Shown here in pieces: positions 55,795-64,000 of a stretch of DNA of 64,000 bases (its first letter is position 1; every line of letters begins with the position of its first letter). Origin of the DNA: Cristatella mucedo (taxonomy: Eukaryota > Bryozoa > Phylactolaemata > Cristatellidae). The notes beneath the pieces are model-generated. The model did no database searches. It had not been told where the DNA came from and saw only the letters and a list, made by a program, of their open reading frames with translations. A program made the position numbers and the translations under genes. The stretch lies in assembly GCA_009760855.2 (NCBI GenBank), contig WPIO01000061.1, positions 494,001 through 558,000 of the forward strand. The letters are read 5' to 3'.

Positions 55795-58700
55795 GTGCGT
55801 TTGGTGCGTTATGTAGGAAGGCATTAAGTACATTTAAAATGCTAGCCTTTGCACAGCGCTAATGGACGATCGGGGGAGTCGCCCCATCGGCCGGTGCCCT
55901 TCTGCTAGCCCATCCAGCTGTGACCCGAGCTTGAGGTCGCTTGAGCTCTCTTAGATTACTGCTGAGCCACGAACGCACTAGGTCCGGCAGAGTTATTGCG
56001 CTTGTGACACTGCTCGGTCGCTGCGCCAGTACGCCTGTGCTTTGCTGATGCGCAGGCGCGTGCTGCTGCGAAGCAGCCTCTCTGCCGGTTGTGTAGGGTG
56101 CTGGCGGGTCGTAGAAGACCGAGCACGATTTTCTCACCTCCGTGCAGGTACCTTGTCGAGCACAGGGAAGTAAGCCTTAACGTCAGGGACAAATGGGACA
56201 GCACGCCGCTGTAAGTCTGGCGTCTTGCTTACTTGGAGGTAGAGTGGCCGACCCGCTCATTTCCCTTAGTCGCGGCAGCCTGCATTAACGCCATGGCACG
56301 CCTCGTGTGGCATGCTACGATAACACGTTGACCGTGCGCGGCATCTCGACGCGCATTTTTAGATACTACGCTTGTCTTTGCGGGCACGAGGAGCTTGTGC
56401 ACTACCTTTTGCAGAACGGTGAGTAATGTGCCAATTCTTCTTGGCCCTTCTCGTCGGCAGGTTTTAGACTGCTGCGGCCATGGACCTCAAAAGGTCTCGA
56501 ACCGTAAAAACTATGGCATTGCTTCATCACAGATTCTCAGCCGGTATGCCGGCTTTAACCGCAGTTCGATGCTTGCCTTCGCTGCTGATGCATAGTCGCG
56601 GTTGCTTCATCGCAGGAGCACGCTGCGAGGCGAACACGTTTGACGGGGAGAGGTGTCTCTACGCAGCATTAAATGATGACATCAGGCGGATTCTTCGCAG
56701 CTACAAGGTCATTACGTCAAAAACAATGCGCAGGGACTTGTACAGCGAGTTTTTGCGCCGGTGAGTACGAAATATCGAGGTCACGAAATCTGAGACGTAT
56801 ACAATGTAACAGTATAACGCATCTTCGTAAAGTGATATTGGACTAGTTTTTTATTAGAATGGTCTCAAACAATCGAATAAAAACCAAGCATATCGGTAGC
56901 CAGAATGACTCCGGTAATGGTGAGAATACCTTTTGGGTAACAAACAATTCTTCCATCTTTCCTCTTGATCGTGACCGGCGGCTAGTTAAATTTACTTTAA
57001 GTGCTCTTATCGCCCTGCTCTACTTTGGAAATCGTCAAAGCCATCGGTGTTACTGCAGTCATGATCAGGCCGACAGTTTTTGTGGCTGAGTTTCGATCTG
57101 GCGATGGACATTTTCCCATTCTCAAGATAAAGGTAGACGGATAAGCTAAACAAAGATATCATACACAAGCTGGTTTGGTCCAGTGGTTAAGGTGCTCGCC
57201 CCGGCCAAGGTCTGGCTGAGGTCGTGGGCTCGAGCCCGGAGGTATATGTGAAGCGCCTGAATAGAGATTAAGTTCTCTTGGGGCGCTATATAAATGAATT
57301 ATATTTATTATATTATATATGTAATTATGTTGATGTTGAGTATTATGACAGCGTTGATATTGCAGCATTGAAGTTGGATAGCATTGCTTTTTATCATTGT
57401 CACAACAGTGCTTGTCGGCGTTCTTGTGATTGGTAATGTTCTGGCCGTTCTGCTCCAAGAGGTGATTTAAAAAACTGCGCACGATTATGATTGTATCGTA
57501 TATTTTTGTTGTACAATAGACAGAACTTCATTAGGTACTCGAAAATTTGGCAGTGTCTCTGAATACCTTAGTAGGCAAATCCTTGCTTTGCATGGCTTGT
57601 GCTGCTAGTTGTCATCAAGTCTGCCTAGCCTCAGTAACATACCCCAAAAGTGGACCTTGATTAGATAGTAGGAATGTCGCAGCCAAGCTAGCCCATGATT
57701 TTGTGACATCGATCGATATTTTTGTAACTCACTCATGGCAGGTCTTCTTGCTTATGCAATACGATGTATAAAATTATTGAAAAGCTCTGTAGCTATACTC
57801 GTCTGTCATGAAACTGCCACATTACACCACTTCTTTCCAGCCTGCACAGTCTCCCTATTAAGGAAAATATCAACGTTAAGGTCCCTCCGGTTTACCTGTA
57901 TTCAGTAGTAACTCCCCAGGCCTCCCATAGCGCCACCCACATCTCTGATTCGGTTGGTCGGTCGGTTGTTCTTCTAGACAACCTCAAAACCTTAGGTACC
58001 GTGCCTGCAGTTCCTATGCTCCCAAAGTCAGGAACTTGCTACCTTATGACATCCCATAACTTGACGACATTAAAAATAGCAAACTAAAAATGCTCCTGTT
58101 CCTCAAAGCATTTGCTCCATTCGCGTGGTTCATCCTTGATATGCATATGCAGCAATCCTACATGTTTTTATCACTAATCAGCTGTTACAGTTCTTTTCCA
58201 GCGAATATGTAATCTCTAGGAGGACATTTAGTTCTCTTAGGATGCCAGATGGACGTGTTATTATAATAATAGTTGTTATTATATGAAGTGTCAATACAAT
58301 GTTGGTAAAAGGAAAGGAAGCAGCATTGTTTAGGTGAGCATGTTGCCGTGGTTATTTGCAACGCATGTCATCGGCAGCCAAAGAGTTCATCAGGCTCAAT
58401 GTGTAACTTTTAGGGTAGGCCTACCCCTGTGGGAATGCTAGACGAAATGCACGTCAAAAAAGGGGCAGTGTAGCCCCCTTGTCAATTTGTGCCGGCTAAG
58501 CATTAACAACGTGCCTAGAGTTAGCTATGTCCTGAGGAGCTACCTCAGTGGGGCAGACTTCGAGATCTTGCAAGTACTCATTCGGTAAAAGCTTGCTTCT
58601 CTGGAAATGATCAAATGTTGCTCCTTTTTTTGTTACAAATTTGGCAAGCCAAGCTCAATTATCATGCAATGGATGTTGCATTCAAAATTGTGATTGGAAG

Positions 58701-61683
58701 TGAAATTGAAATTGGACTGTGAGTGCAGACTGTGAGTGCTGCTGAGCCAGCCCGAAGCCAATGCAGATATCGATATGGCTTTTTACTGGGCTGTGATAGC
58801 CCAGGAGGTAAGGTGTTCGCCCTTCACGACCGAGGCACTGGGTTTGAATCCTGCAGTTGGGCAATCCTTTATTGCCAACTGCAAGTGGTGGTGATAGCCG
58901 CTCAAGCACTTCTGCCACTATACAATTGAGGCTGTTAAATCAGCAAACATTGTCTCCTGCTGCTGCCAACTTGGGTGCATCCTTTCCAGTCGTCTGTGCT
59001 GCTCTTTCATTCTACTTGGTTCTATACTGTCCGTCCCGACTGATCTGTGCTCATCGTTTTCTCTTTGTTGATTGCTTTTAAGTCTGCTGGTTACTTTATG
59101 CACACCGAACGTCGTTTGGGGTTTGAGTGAGATAGATAAAACTCCAAAATGATTTAAGCCATCAATTAGGCTGCATGGGGTAGATCATTCTTAATAATAA
59201 TTATAATAATAATAATAACACACTTGATAAAGTGCCCTCAGAGAAGTCTATCTCATTCTAGGTGCTCTAGATTTGCTGCAAAGGATTTTTCTTGTCACAT
59301 AATGTGCCAATTATCATGAGCACTAAGCAGGCTGCATTTGCTATCTTCACGATTTGCCTGCTGCCATTATCGTGCCTTTAGTTTGCTGGAGCAGAGTCTA
59401 AAGCATAGGTATTTTCTCAACAATACCGACCTCTAGGCTTTATAGCATTCTTGAAAAAAATTCTTTCACGAATAACTGTTCATCATCGCACCAGGTATTG
59501 TAAGAGTGGCTTTTTCTTTGGGCAGTCTGTGAAGGATATTAACGAGGCTGTGGAACTGAAAAGATAGTGTTAACCGTGAACTCTTCTTTGTGCCCTACGG
59601 CCAGATCAATCGACGTGCATACTGCTGGTGTTATTTCTTGCTGTGATTGGCTGAACTTTGTTTTACGGTGCTCTTACGGCAACTCATCCGACAGTATTGC
59701 ACCGTGGTACAGCTCGTGGTCCGCAGCTGTTACATGGGCACCCCACCAAGGCCGTGGAATGCTTGTGACTGCATAAAGCCCGTTACATTTTTTTATATCC
59801 ATCCATTATTATGTGGTTGGTCCCCAAGCACTATCTAGGCTTTCATTTGTATGCGGTTGACACACAGCTGTACCTACGCTGTGATCCATGCCTGCCTTCA
59901 AGCATGTCAAACTCTCTCAACTCTCCTGCTGCATGCTTTGCTAAAATTTGCACATGGATGGCAGTACAATTTCTCCAACTGATTGACGATAAAAAACAAA
60001 CTACTAGTCATGGGGAAAAATGGGCGCTACTCAGAAATAGGAAAACGTAGCCCTCGAAATGGGCCATACCAACATATCCCCTGTAGCATCGGCACAAAAT
60101 CCAGGTGTCCTTTTCCAAAGTGATCTTTCACTTGATGTTAACATCAGCATCACAATCATGTCTGCCTACTTTCAGTTACATAGAATTGCCAAAATTCGGG
60201 TGTAATTAGACAGGGATACTACATCCAAGTTGGTCCGTGCATTTGTGACATTCCATCTCGACTTCTGTAACTCACCAGTGGCATGTCTTACTGATTCTTA
60301 CAGCTGGTGCAAGCTCGGCCGTCGAGAACTTTGCAGCTGCCGCATTACATTATTGCCTCTTGCCGATTCGCACTGGCTCCCCATCAAGCAGCAAATCGAC
60401 TTCAAGGTTTTTTCACTCACTTTCACGTCCCTTCATTTCCTTACTCAATGTAATATAATGCATCTCTGTATGTAACTCTACGGAACCGTAAAGATCCTTT
60501 GTGACTCACTTTCACGTCCCTTCATTCTCTTACTCTATGTAATATAATGCATCTCTGTCTGTAACTTTGCAAAGCCACAAAGACCAAGGGAAAAGTTACA
60601 CTAGAGAGTCTTCTATGGTGCACTCCGAGCCCAAGCGGCTTTTGGTACGCATTCTGTAGCAAACGTGCTTTAGCCAGCCTACTGGAAGTACTTCCCAAAC
60701 CGGCTTCACATTGCACCGCCCACTCGGTAGAGTCGTCGTTTAACTGTGCCGTTAGTGAGCCTCAAATTCTTTAGGAGACCGTGCCTCAGTTTGGTCTAGT
60801 GTACTTCAAAAGCCTGTAATTAGCTTCCGACTGACGTCAAGACTGTCTTAAGACGTCCCTGACTTAATGACATTTAAAAAGAAGTTAAAAGTGCACCTGT
60901 TCCTGACAGCATTCGCTCCACCAGTGTACATTGTCTACTGTGTACTTCAGCAGGCTCACACTGTGCATGTCACCACTATTGCTTGACATGCTTCTGTTAC
61001 CCAGTGTGTCTAAAAAGAGAGATTTAATATGGTCTTACAATGATGTACACATATTCTTTTTATTAGTTATTCTTATAAATGTCTCTTTTATCAATCGGCT
61101 GTAGAGTGCTGCAGCAATTCTCACTTTGAAAGAATTAGCCATCAGAGCTGTATTTCTGTGTGAGAACGATAATTCATTCATATCTGTTTTGCACCCCGAG
61201 AGAACTTAATCTCTATTCAGACACTTCACATATGCCACGGGACTCGAGCCCATGACCTCGGCCAAACCTTGGTCGGGCGAGCACCAAATGCTATTTAGCA
61301 CAACCAGTCAATGCATTAGTGATCATGCATGTGCTCAGAAAGCACCACTTCAACTGCAATTTGCAGGCTCATGGAAAGTGAAACATACAAGGATGTGACT
61401 TTCGACGTCCGAGGGCGCCTCTTCCCGGTGCACAAATGTGTTCTGTGTGCCCGGAGCGAGTACTTCGCAGAGCTTTTCAAGACCAAATGGGAAAACCGCA
61501 AATTGATACATATTCGGCATGCACTGGTATGAGGCCAGCATTTGAGTATTTAAGTTTTGACTTGGCTGCTTTCGTGAGTGTCGCTCGGCATTCGTTTGGG
61601 CACGCGGCCTCGGCGTGCACAGAATTCAATCTTGTAGGTACTCCCACATGCTTTTGAGCGGATGATCTCCTATTTGTACACAG
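55739..61683 (+). CDS. ABTB1: ABTB1, ankyrin-repeat and BTB/POZ protein, first six coding exons (3' partial)
   Basis: Family members carry N-terminal ankyrin repeats and two BTB domains and are reported as adaptors for CUL3-type ubiquitin ligases. Exons: 55739-55794, 56148-56210, 56363-56418, 56616-56760, 61367-61526, 61638-61683. Splice phases match at every join. Ankyrin part: MDFHELFICCRRGEIENVRY, then NVRDKWDSTPL, YYACLCGHEELVHYLLQNG and ARCEANTFDGERCLYAALND, very close to the vertebrate protein. Exon 5 begins the first BTB (DVTFDVRGRLFPVHKCVLCA, then RSEYFAELF) and exon 6 gives VLPHAFERMISYLYT. The chosen ATG is followed by a sequence that aligns with the ABTB1 N terminus. The 4.6-kb intron 4 is packed with LINE and SINE copies. 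About half of the protein is encoded here; later exons were not found before the window ends. Confidence 0.93.
56148..56210 (+). CDS. ABTB1: ABTB1 coding exon 2
   Basis: YLVEHREVSLNVRDKWDSTP, then the first two bases of a Leu codon. NVRDKWDSTPL is nearly invariant in ABTB1. Acceptor CCGTGCAG, donor GTAAGT. Confidence 0.92.
56363..56418 (+). CDS. ABTB1: ABTB1 coding exon 3
   Basis: YYACLCGHEELVHYLLQN plus one base; completes the first ankyrin repeat. Acceptor CATTTTTAG, donor GTGAGT. Confidence 0.93.
56616..56760 (+). CDS. ABTB1: ABTB1 coding exon 4
   Basis: ARCEANTFDGERCLYAALND, then DIRRILRSYKVITSKTMRRD and LYSEFLR. Second ankyrin-like unit and the linker to the BTB domain. Acceptor TTCATCGCAG, donor GTGAGT. 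Confidence 0.95.
57172..57310 (+). mobile_element. SINE-2 copy, best preserved
   Basis: TGGTCCAGTGGTTAAGGTGC (box A), GTGGGCTCGAGCCC (box B), then GAAGCGCCTGAATAGAGATT and AAGTTCTCTTGGGGCGCTAT. The last part reproduces the LINE A terminal hairpin. Confidence 0.8.
57655..58270 (+). mobile_element. diverged LINE A copy in ABTB1 intron 4
   Basis: TTTTGTGACATCGATCGATA (FVTS region), CTGCCACATTACACCACTTC (CHITPL), and a 3' UTR with ATT-type tail. Many frameshifts. Confidence 0.65.
58795..58950 (+). mobile_element. SINE-1 copy, best preserved
   Basis: AGGAGGTAAGGTGTTCGCCC (box A), TGGGTTTGAATCC (box B), GCAGTTGGGCAATCCTTTAT, GGTGGTGATAGCCG, and tail GAGGCTGTTAAATCAGC. Confidence 0.8.
59205..59290 (-). 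mobile_element. LINE A 3' tail
   Basis: AAT/AAC tail, then TTGATAAAGTGCCCTCAGAG and the remainder of the hairpin. Confidence 0.7.
59810..60446 (+). mobile_element. diverged LINE A copy, 5' part (interrupted)
   Basis: Reads LGFHLYAVDTQLYLRCDPCL (YADD box changed to YAVD), TWMAVQFLQLIDDKK, then LVRAFVTFHLDFCNSPVA. Resumes after the LINE B insertions at about 60.67 kb. Confidence 0.75.
60447..60502 (-). mobile_element. LINE B 3' fragment, first insertion
   Basis: AATGTAATATAATGCATCTC and GTATGTAACTCTACGG match the LINE B terminus. It is flanked by a repeated stretch of LINE A (CTCACTTTCACGTCCCTTCA). Confidence 0.7.
60537..60668 (-). mobile_element. LINE B 3' fragment, second insertion
   Basis: ATGTAATATAATGCATCTCT, then CCAAGCGGCTTTTGGTACGC; same 3' end as at 0.1-0.25 kb, longer than the first fragment. 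Confidence 0.75.
60670..61010 (+). mobile_element. diverged LINE A copy, 3' part
   Basis: Continues the copy from 59.81 kb: CTCAAATTCTTTAGGAGACC (LKFFGD), AAAGTGCACCTGTTCCTGAC, then a degraded 3' UTR. Confidence 0.65.
61190..61312 (-). mobile_element. SINE-2 copy next to ABTB1 exon 5
   Basis: On minus: TGGTGCTCGCCCGACCAAGG, CATGGGCTCGAGTCCCG (box B), GTGAAGTGTCTGAATAGAGA, then AAGTTCTCTCGGGGTGC. It ends about 55 bases before the exon 5 acceptor. Confidence 0.75.
61367..61526 (+). CDS. ABTB1: ABTB1 coding exon 5, first BTB
   Basis: 53 codons from LMESETYKDVTFDVRGRLFP to IRHAL. DVTFDV, VHKCVLCARSEYF and the ELF helix are the BTB core. Acceptor CAATTTGCAG, donor GTATGA, phase 0. Confidence 0.95.
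61638..61683 (+). CDS. ABTB1: ABTB1 coding exon 6, BTB continuation
   Basis: VLPHAFERMISYLYT plus one base. AF...LLQYLYTG is the BTB helix that follows in the vertebrate protein and aligns without gaps. Acceptor CTTGTAG, donor GTGAGT. Confidence 0.9.
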
Positions 61684-61689
61684 GTGAGT

Positions 61690-62090
61690 CGATTTTGGCC
61701 CTGTTGCTGGAACGCCAACGGCAGAAGCAGAGGCTGTGACGATGGCAGCAGCAGCAGGGAGCATTCGGTTTAAGTTCAGTGCTATTTTAAAGCTTTGCAT
61801 AGTGTTAAGTGATGGTTCCGTGCCACCAAAAGAAGCCTGATTGAAGCTTTGCTTTTTCTTCCTGCTGTTGATTCATTTTAATTTTGTATCCCGCTAGCTA
61901 AATGAGAGCTGTAGATTTCTACCCAAGTTTGCCAATTTCTAGGATGTCAGGTCTGGAAAGTATGCCTCGAGTTTCGTTGCTAACGGCTGGCCTTATGTGG
62001 TAAATCGAAAGTTGTGAGGGCATTGATTGTCAAATGCTGCAATTCGATGCAAACACTACTCCGAGTGAGTTTGCTCCTCTGGCTAAGCAC
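61690..62090 (+). other. ABTB1 intron 6, nothing recognised
   Basis: Searched for the next BTB-back helix exon of ABTB1 but none could be supported. The remaining exons probably lie beyond the window. Confidence 0.35.
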
Positions 62091-62094
62091 AATG

Positions 62095-62190
62095 TATAAT
62101 AATAATAATAATACATTTGATATAACACCCTCAGAGAACTCAATCTCTTTCTAGGCGCTTTACATTTTCTGCAAAGGAAGCACTCAAGTG
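62095..62190 (-). mobile_element. LINE A 3' tail
   Basis: AAT tail, ATAACACCCTCAGAGAACTC and GGCGCTTTACATTTTCTGC. Confidence 0.7.
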
Positions 62191-62229
62191 ATTTCTGCCC
62201 ATTCTCCACATTGCTGTTTCAATATAGTA

Positions 62230-62440
62230 GGAATTGGCAGACCAGCTAAGCTCCTACCAAAGCATCACACCTAACAAGTACTTTCCATTCAAGTTTAGAG
62301 CAAACCACTCCTTGGAGTCAGCACAGCTACGAGCATGTAATAACCTTCTCTGAGAATTTTGTCTTAGGTAGTCTTTCTGCCGCTAGTTCCTCATGATTTC
62401 CCTGCAGCTTTTGATACCATTGGTGGTCACCTATTATTAT
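62230..62440 (+). mobile_element. LINE A-related RT scrap
   Basis: Matches the stretch at 15.07-15.17 kb (TTGGCAGACCAGCTAAGCTC) and reads toward the palm (AFDTIGGH equivalent). No open frame. Confidence 0.5.
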
Positions 62441-62447
62441 ATATTTA

Positions 62448-62580
62448 TTTATATAATCCATTTTTGTATTATACGCTCCCTGTGATAACTTAATCTCTAT
62501 CCATGCGCCTAACACGAGCCGAAGGGCTCGAGCCCATTATGCCAGTCATTAAATGCCAGCACCTTACCCTTAGGTCAAAT
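62448..62580 (-). mobile_element. SINE-2 copy
   Basis: On minus: AAGGGTAAGGTGCTGGCATT, ATGGGCTCGAGCCC, GCGCATGGATAGAGATTAAG and an A/T-rich tail. Confidence 0.6.
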
Positions 62581-62854
62581 CAGGGTCACATTAAGCACCT
62601 ATCGTCTTGCCTGAGCGTCACAGGCACTGCACTAGAATCTGCTAGCTCCTTTCTCTGTGTGAGGTTTCAGAGCAGTAATGTCTGTGAACAAAAGTCATCC
62701 TAACAGTCTGGAAAGTACAGGTTACCCCAGAGATCTGTGCACGGTCCACTTCTTCTCGCAATTTCATTCTGAGATTCAGGGCTTTTTGCAGTGAAGGACG
62801 ATCAAATGATCATGTTAATACTACTAAAAAAGTTTTTTGTAGCACGCTATAATG

Positions 62855-63645
62855 ATAATAATAATAATACACTTGATTATTGATAAAGCGCCCTCAGAGA
62901 ACTCAATCTCTTTCTAGGCGCTTTACATTTGCTGCAAAGGGAAACGCGATTGAATGGCGAGTAATATCATGCTTGATAAACAACATGAACAACATGGTTA
63001 GGGGTGACATGCACAGGGTCAGCATGCAAGTGTGGTTAGTGGCAGCATGCAATGTGTTAGCATGCATAAGCACATAAAGGACGAATCACAGGGACCCACT
63101 AAATGCTGTCCTAAATAGGTGCGTTTTTAAGTTCTTTTAAATGTGGTCAAGTCAGGGGATGTTGTGACACAAGTCGGGAGTGAGTTCCAGGCTTTGGGAA
63201 CATACGAACTAAATGCACGGTCTCCAAAGGATTTGAGGTTTGTACGAGGTAACGGTGCGAGAAGTGGTATGACGTGGCAACTGCGATGCTCATGACAGAC
63301 AAGCCTAGCTGCAGAGTTTTGCACCAGCTGTAAGCGCCTGATTGCACATGCCGATAGGTCAGCAAGCAGTGAGTTACAGAAGTCAAGACGGGATGTCACA
63401 AATGCATGGACCAACTTAGACGTGGTATCCTTATCTAAACCAGCCCGAATTTGAGCAATGTTATGTAGCTGAAAGTAGGCAGACTTGATTGTGGAGCTAG
63501 TGTGGTCGTCTAACGAAAGGTCACTTTGGAGCATGACACTTTGATTACGTGCAGATTCAACAGGAGATATGCTGGCGGAGCCGATTTTGAGTGTCAACCT
63601 TTCCAATTTCTGAATCACGCTTGGTTTTCTCATAACTAATAACCC
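62855..63645 (-). mobile_element. LINE A copy
   Basis: AAT tail, hairpin and 3' UTR, C-terminal motif (DRAFSSYVPKAWNSLPT), then RT thumb ([20 protein letters not shown]) to [20 protein letters not shown]. An internal deletion removes the [13 protein letters not shown] segment. Confidence 0.85.
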
Positions 63646-63755
63646 GATGATAATCATATCTCTATACAGGTACTTAATAACTTTCTGCACGAGAAGCAAC
63701 AACCAGGAATTAATGATAAGCAAGGTATCATGCTTAGCCCATCAGCATGCTAGCC

Positions 63756-63922
63756 CCTGGGTCTTAGCCAAAGGGTAACCTGCATGCATTTCACGACCTG
63801 CGGCCGCAGGTTCAAGTCATACAGCAAGCACTTCTGTATGGCCCTTTGCAAGCGCAAGTGATAGCTGCTAGGACTCCTCTGCTCCCTATATAAAGGAGGC
63901 TATTCAATCAGCCAACCTTTTT
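63756..63922 (+). mobile_element. SINE-1 copy
   Basis: TTAGCCAAAGGGTAACCTGC (box A), GCAGGTTCAAGTC (box B), AAGTGATAGCTGCTAGGACT, and tail GAGGCTATTCAATCAGCC. Confidence 0.65.
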
Positions 63923-64000
63923 CTTACTAAAGCACTCGGGTGTAATGCTTAGACAAGTCTGTGAAAGCCTACATTAAGACCACTGGTGAGTAGGACTCTT

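Overview
The window is eukaryotic and almost certainly from an invertebrate animal. Coding sequence is split into short exons with GT-AG introns. The spaces between are filled with non-LTR retrotransposon fragments, tRNA-derived SINEs and long simple repeats. Three host genes can be read exon by exon, and none looks bacterial or viral. I cannot name the phylum. A SPIN-like hAT MITE at 22.5 kb is compatible with a mollusc or other lophotrochozoan, but that element moves horizontally, so this is weak evidence.

Layout. (1) 0.95-9.92 kb, minus strand: a CD63-type tetraspanin with four transmembrane segments. Its 6.4-kb first intron carries GA repeats, SINEs and a Tc1 scrap. Its start lies in a CpG-rich block at about 9.1-10.6 kb. 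(2) 10.7-24.6 kb: no convincing gene. It holds GA-rich purine tracts, degenerate LINE copies, a 1.1-kb octamer array grown inside a LINE reverse transcriptase, and the SPIN-like MITE. (3) 24.9-35.3 kb, minus strand, with a probable 5' UTR exon and promoter near 39.0 kb: the La RNA-binding protein in twelve coding exons (La motif, RRM1, RRM2, RGG region, acidic/alanine tail with NLS). (4) 39-55.6 kb: a transposon graveyard with an inverted pair of LINE A copies, an LTR-like block, a decayed Ty3/Gypsy pol and the longest intact LINE A reading frame (355 codons). (5) 55.74 to at least 61.68 kb, plus strand: ABTB1 (ankyrin repeats plus BTB), first six coding exons; the rest lies beyond the window.

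Repeat families. LINE A is an L2/CR1-type non-LTR element (APE endonuclease, RT, 3' hairpin, ATT tail) with about 28 pieces. LINE B is a second non-LTR family with an ATTAC-type tail and five pieces. SINE-1 is tRNA-derived and ends in a GAGGCTGTTAAATCAG-like tail. SINE-2 has a tRNA-like head and a 3' end that copies the LINE A hairpin, so it probably uses LINE A's enzyme. The genes do not form a pathway; they are ordinary housekeeping or signalling genes embedded in repeats. I found no CRISPR array, no true tRNA or rRNA gene, and no convincing undescribed protein system. The most informative material is how the mobile elements relate to each other.
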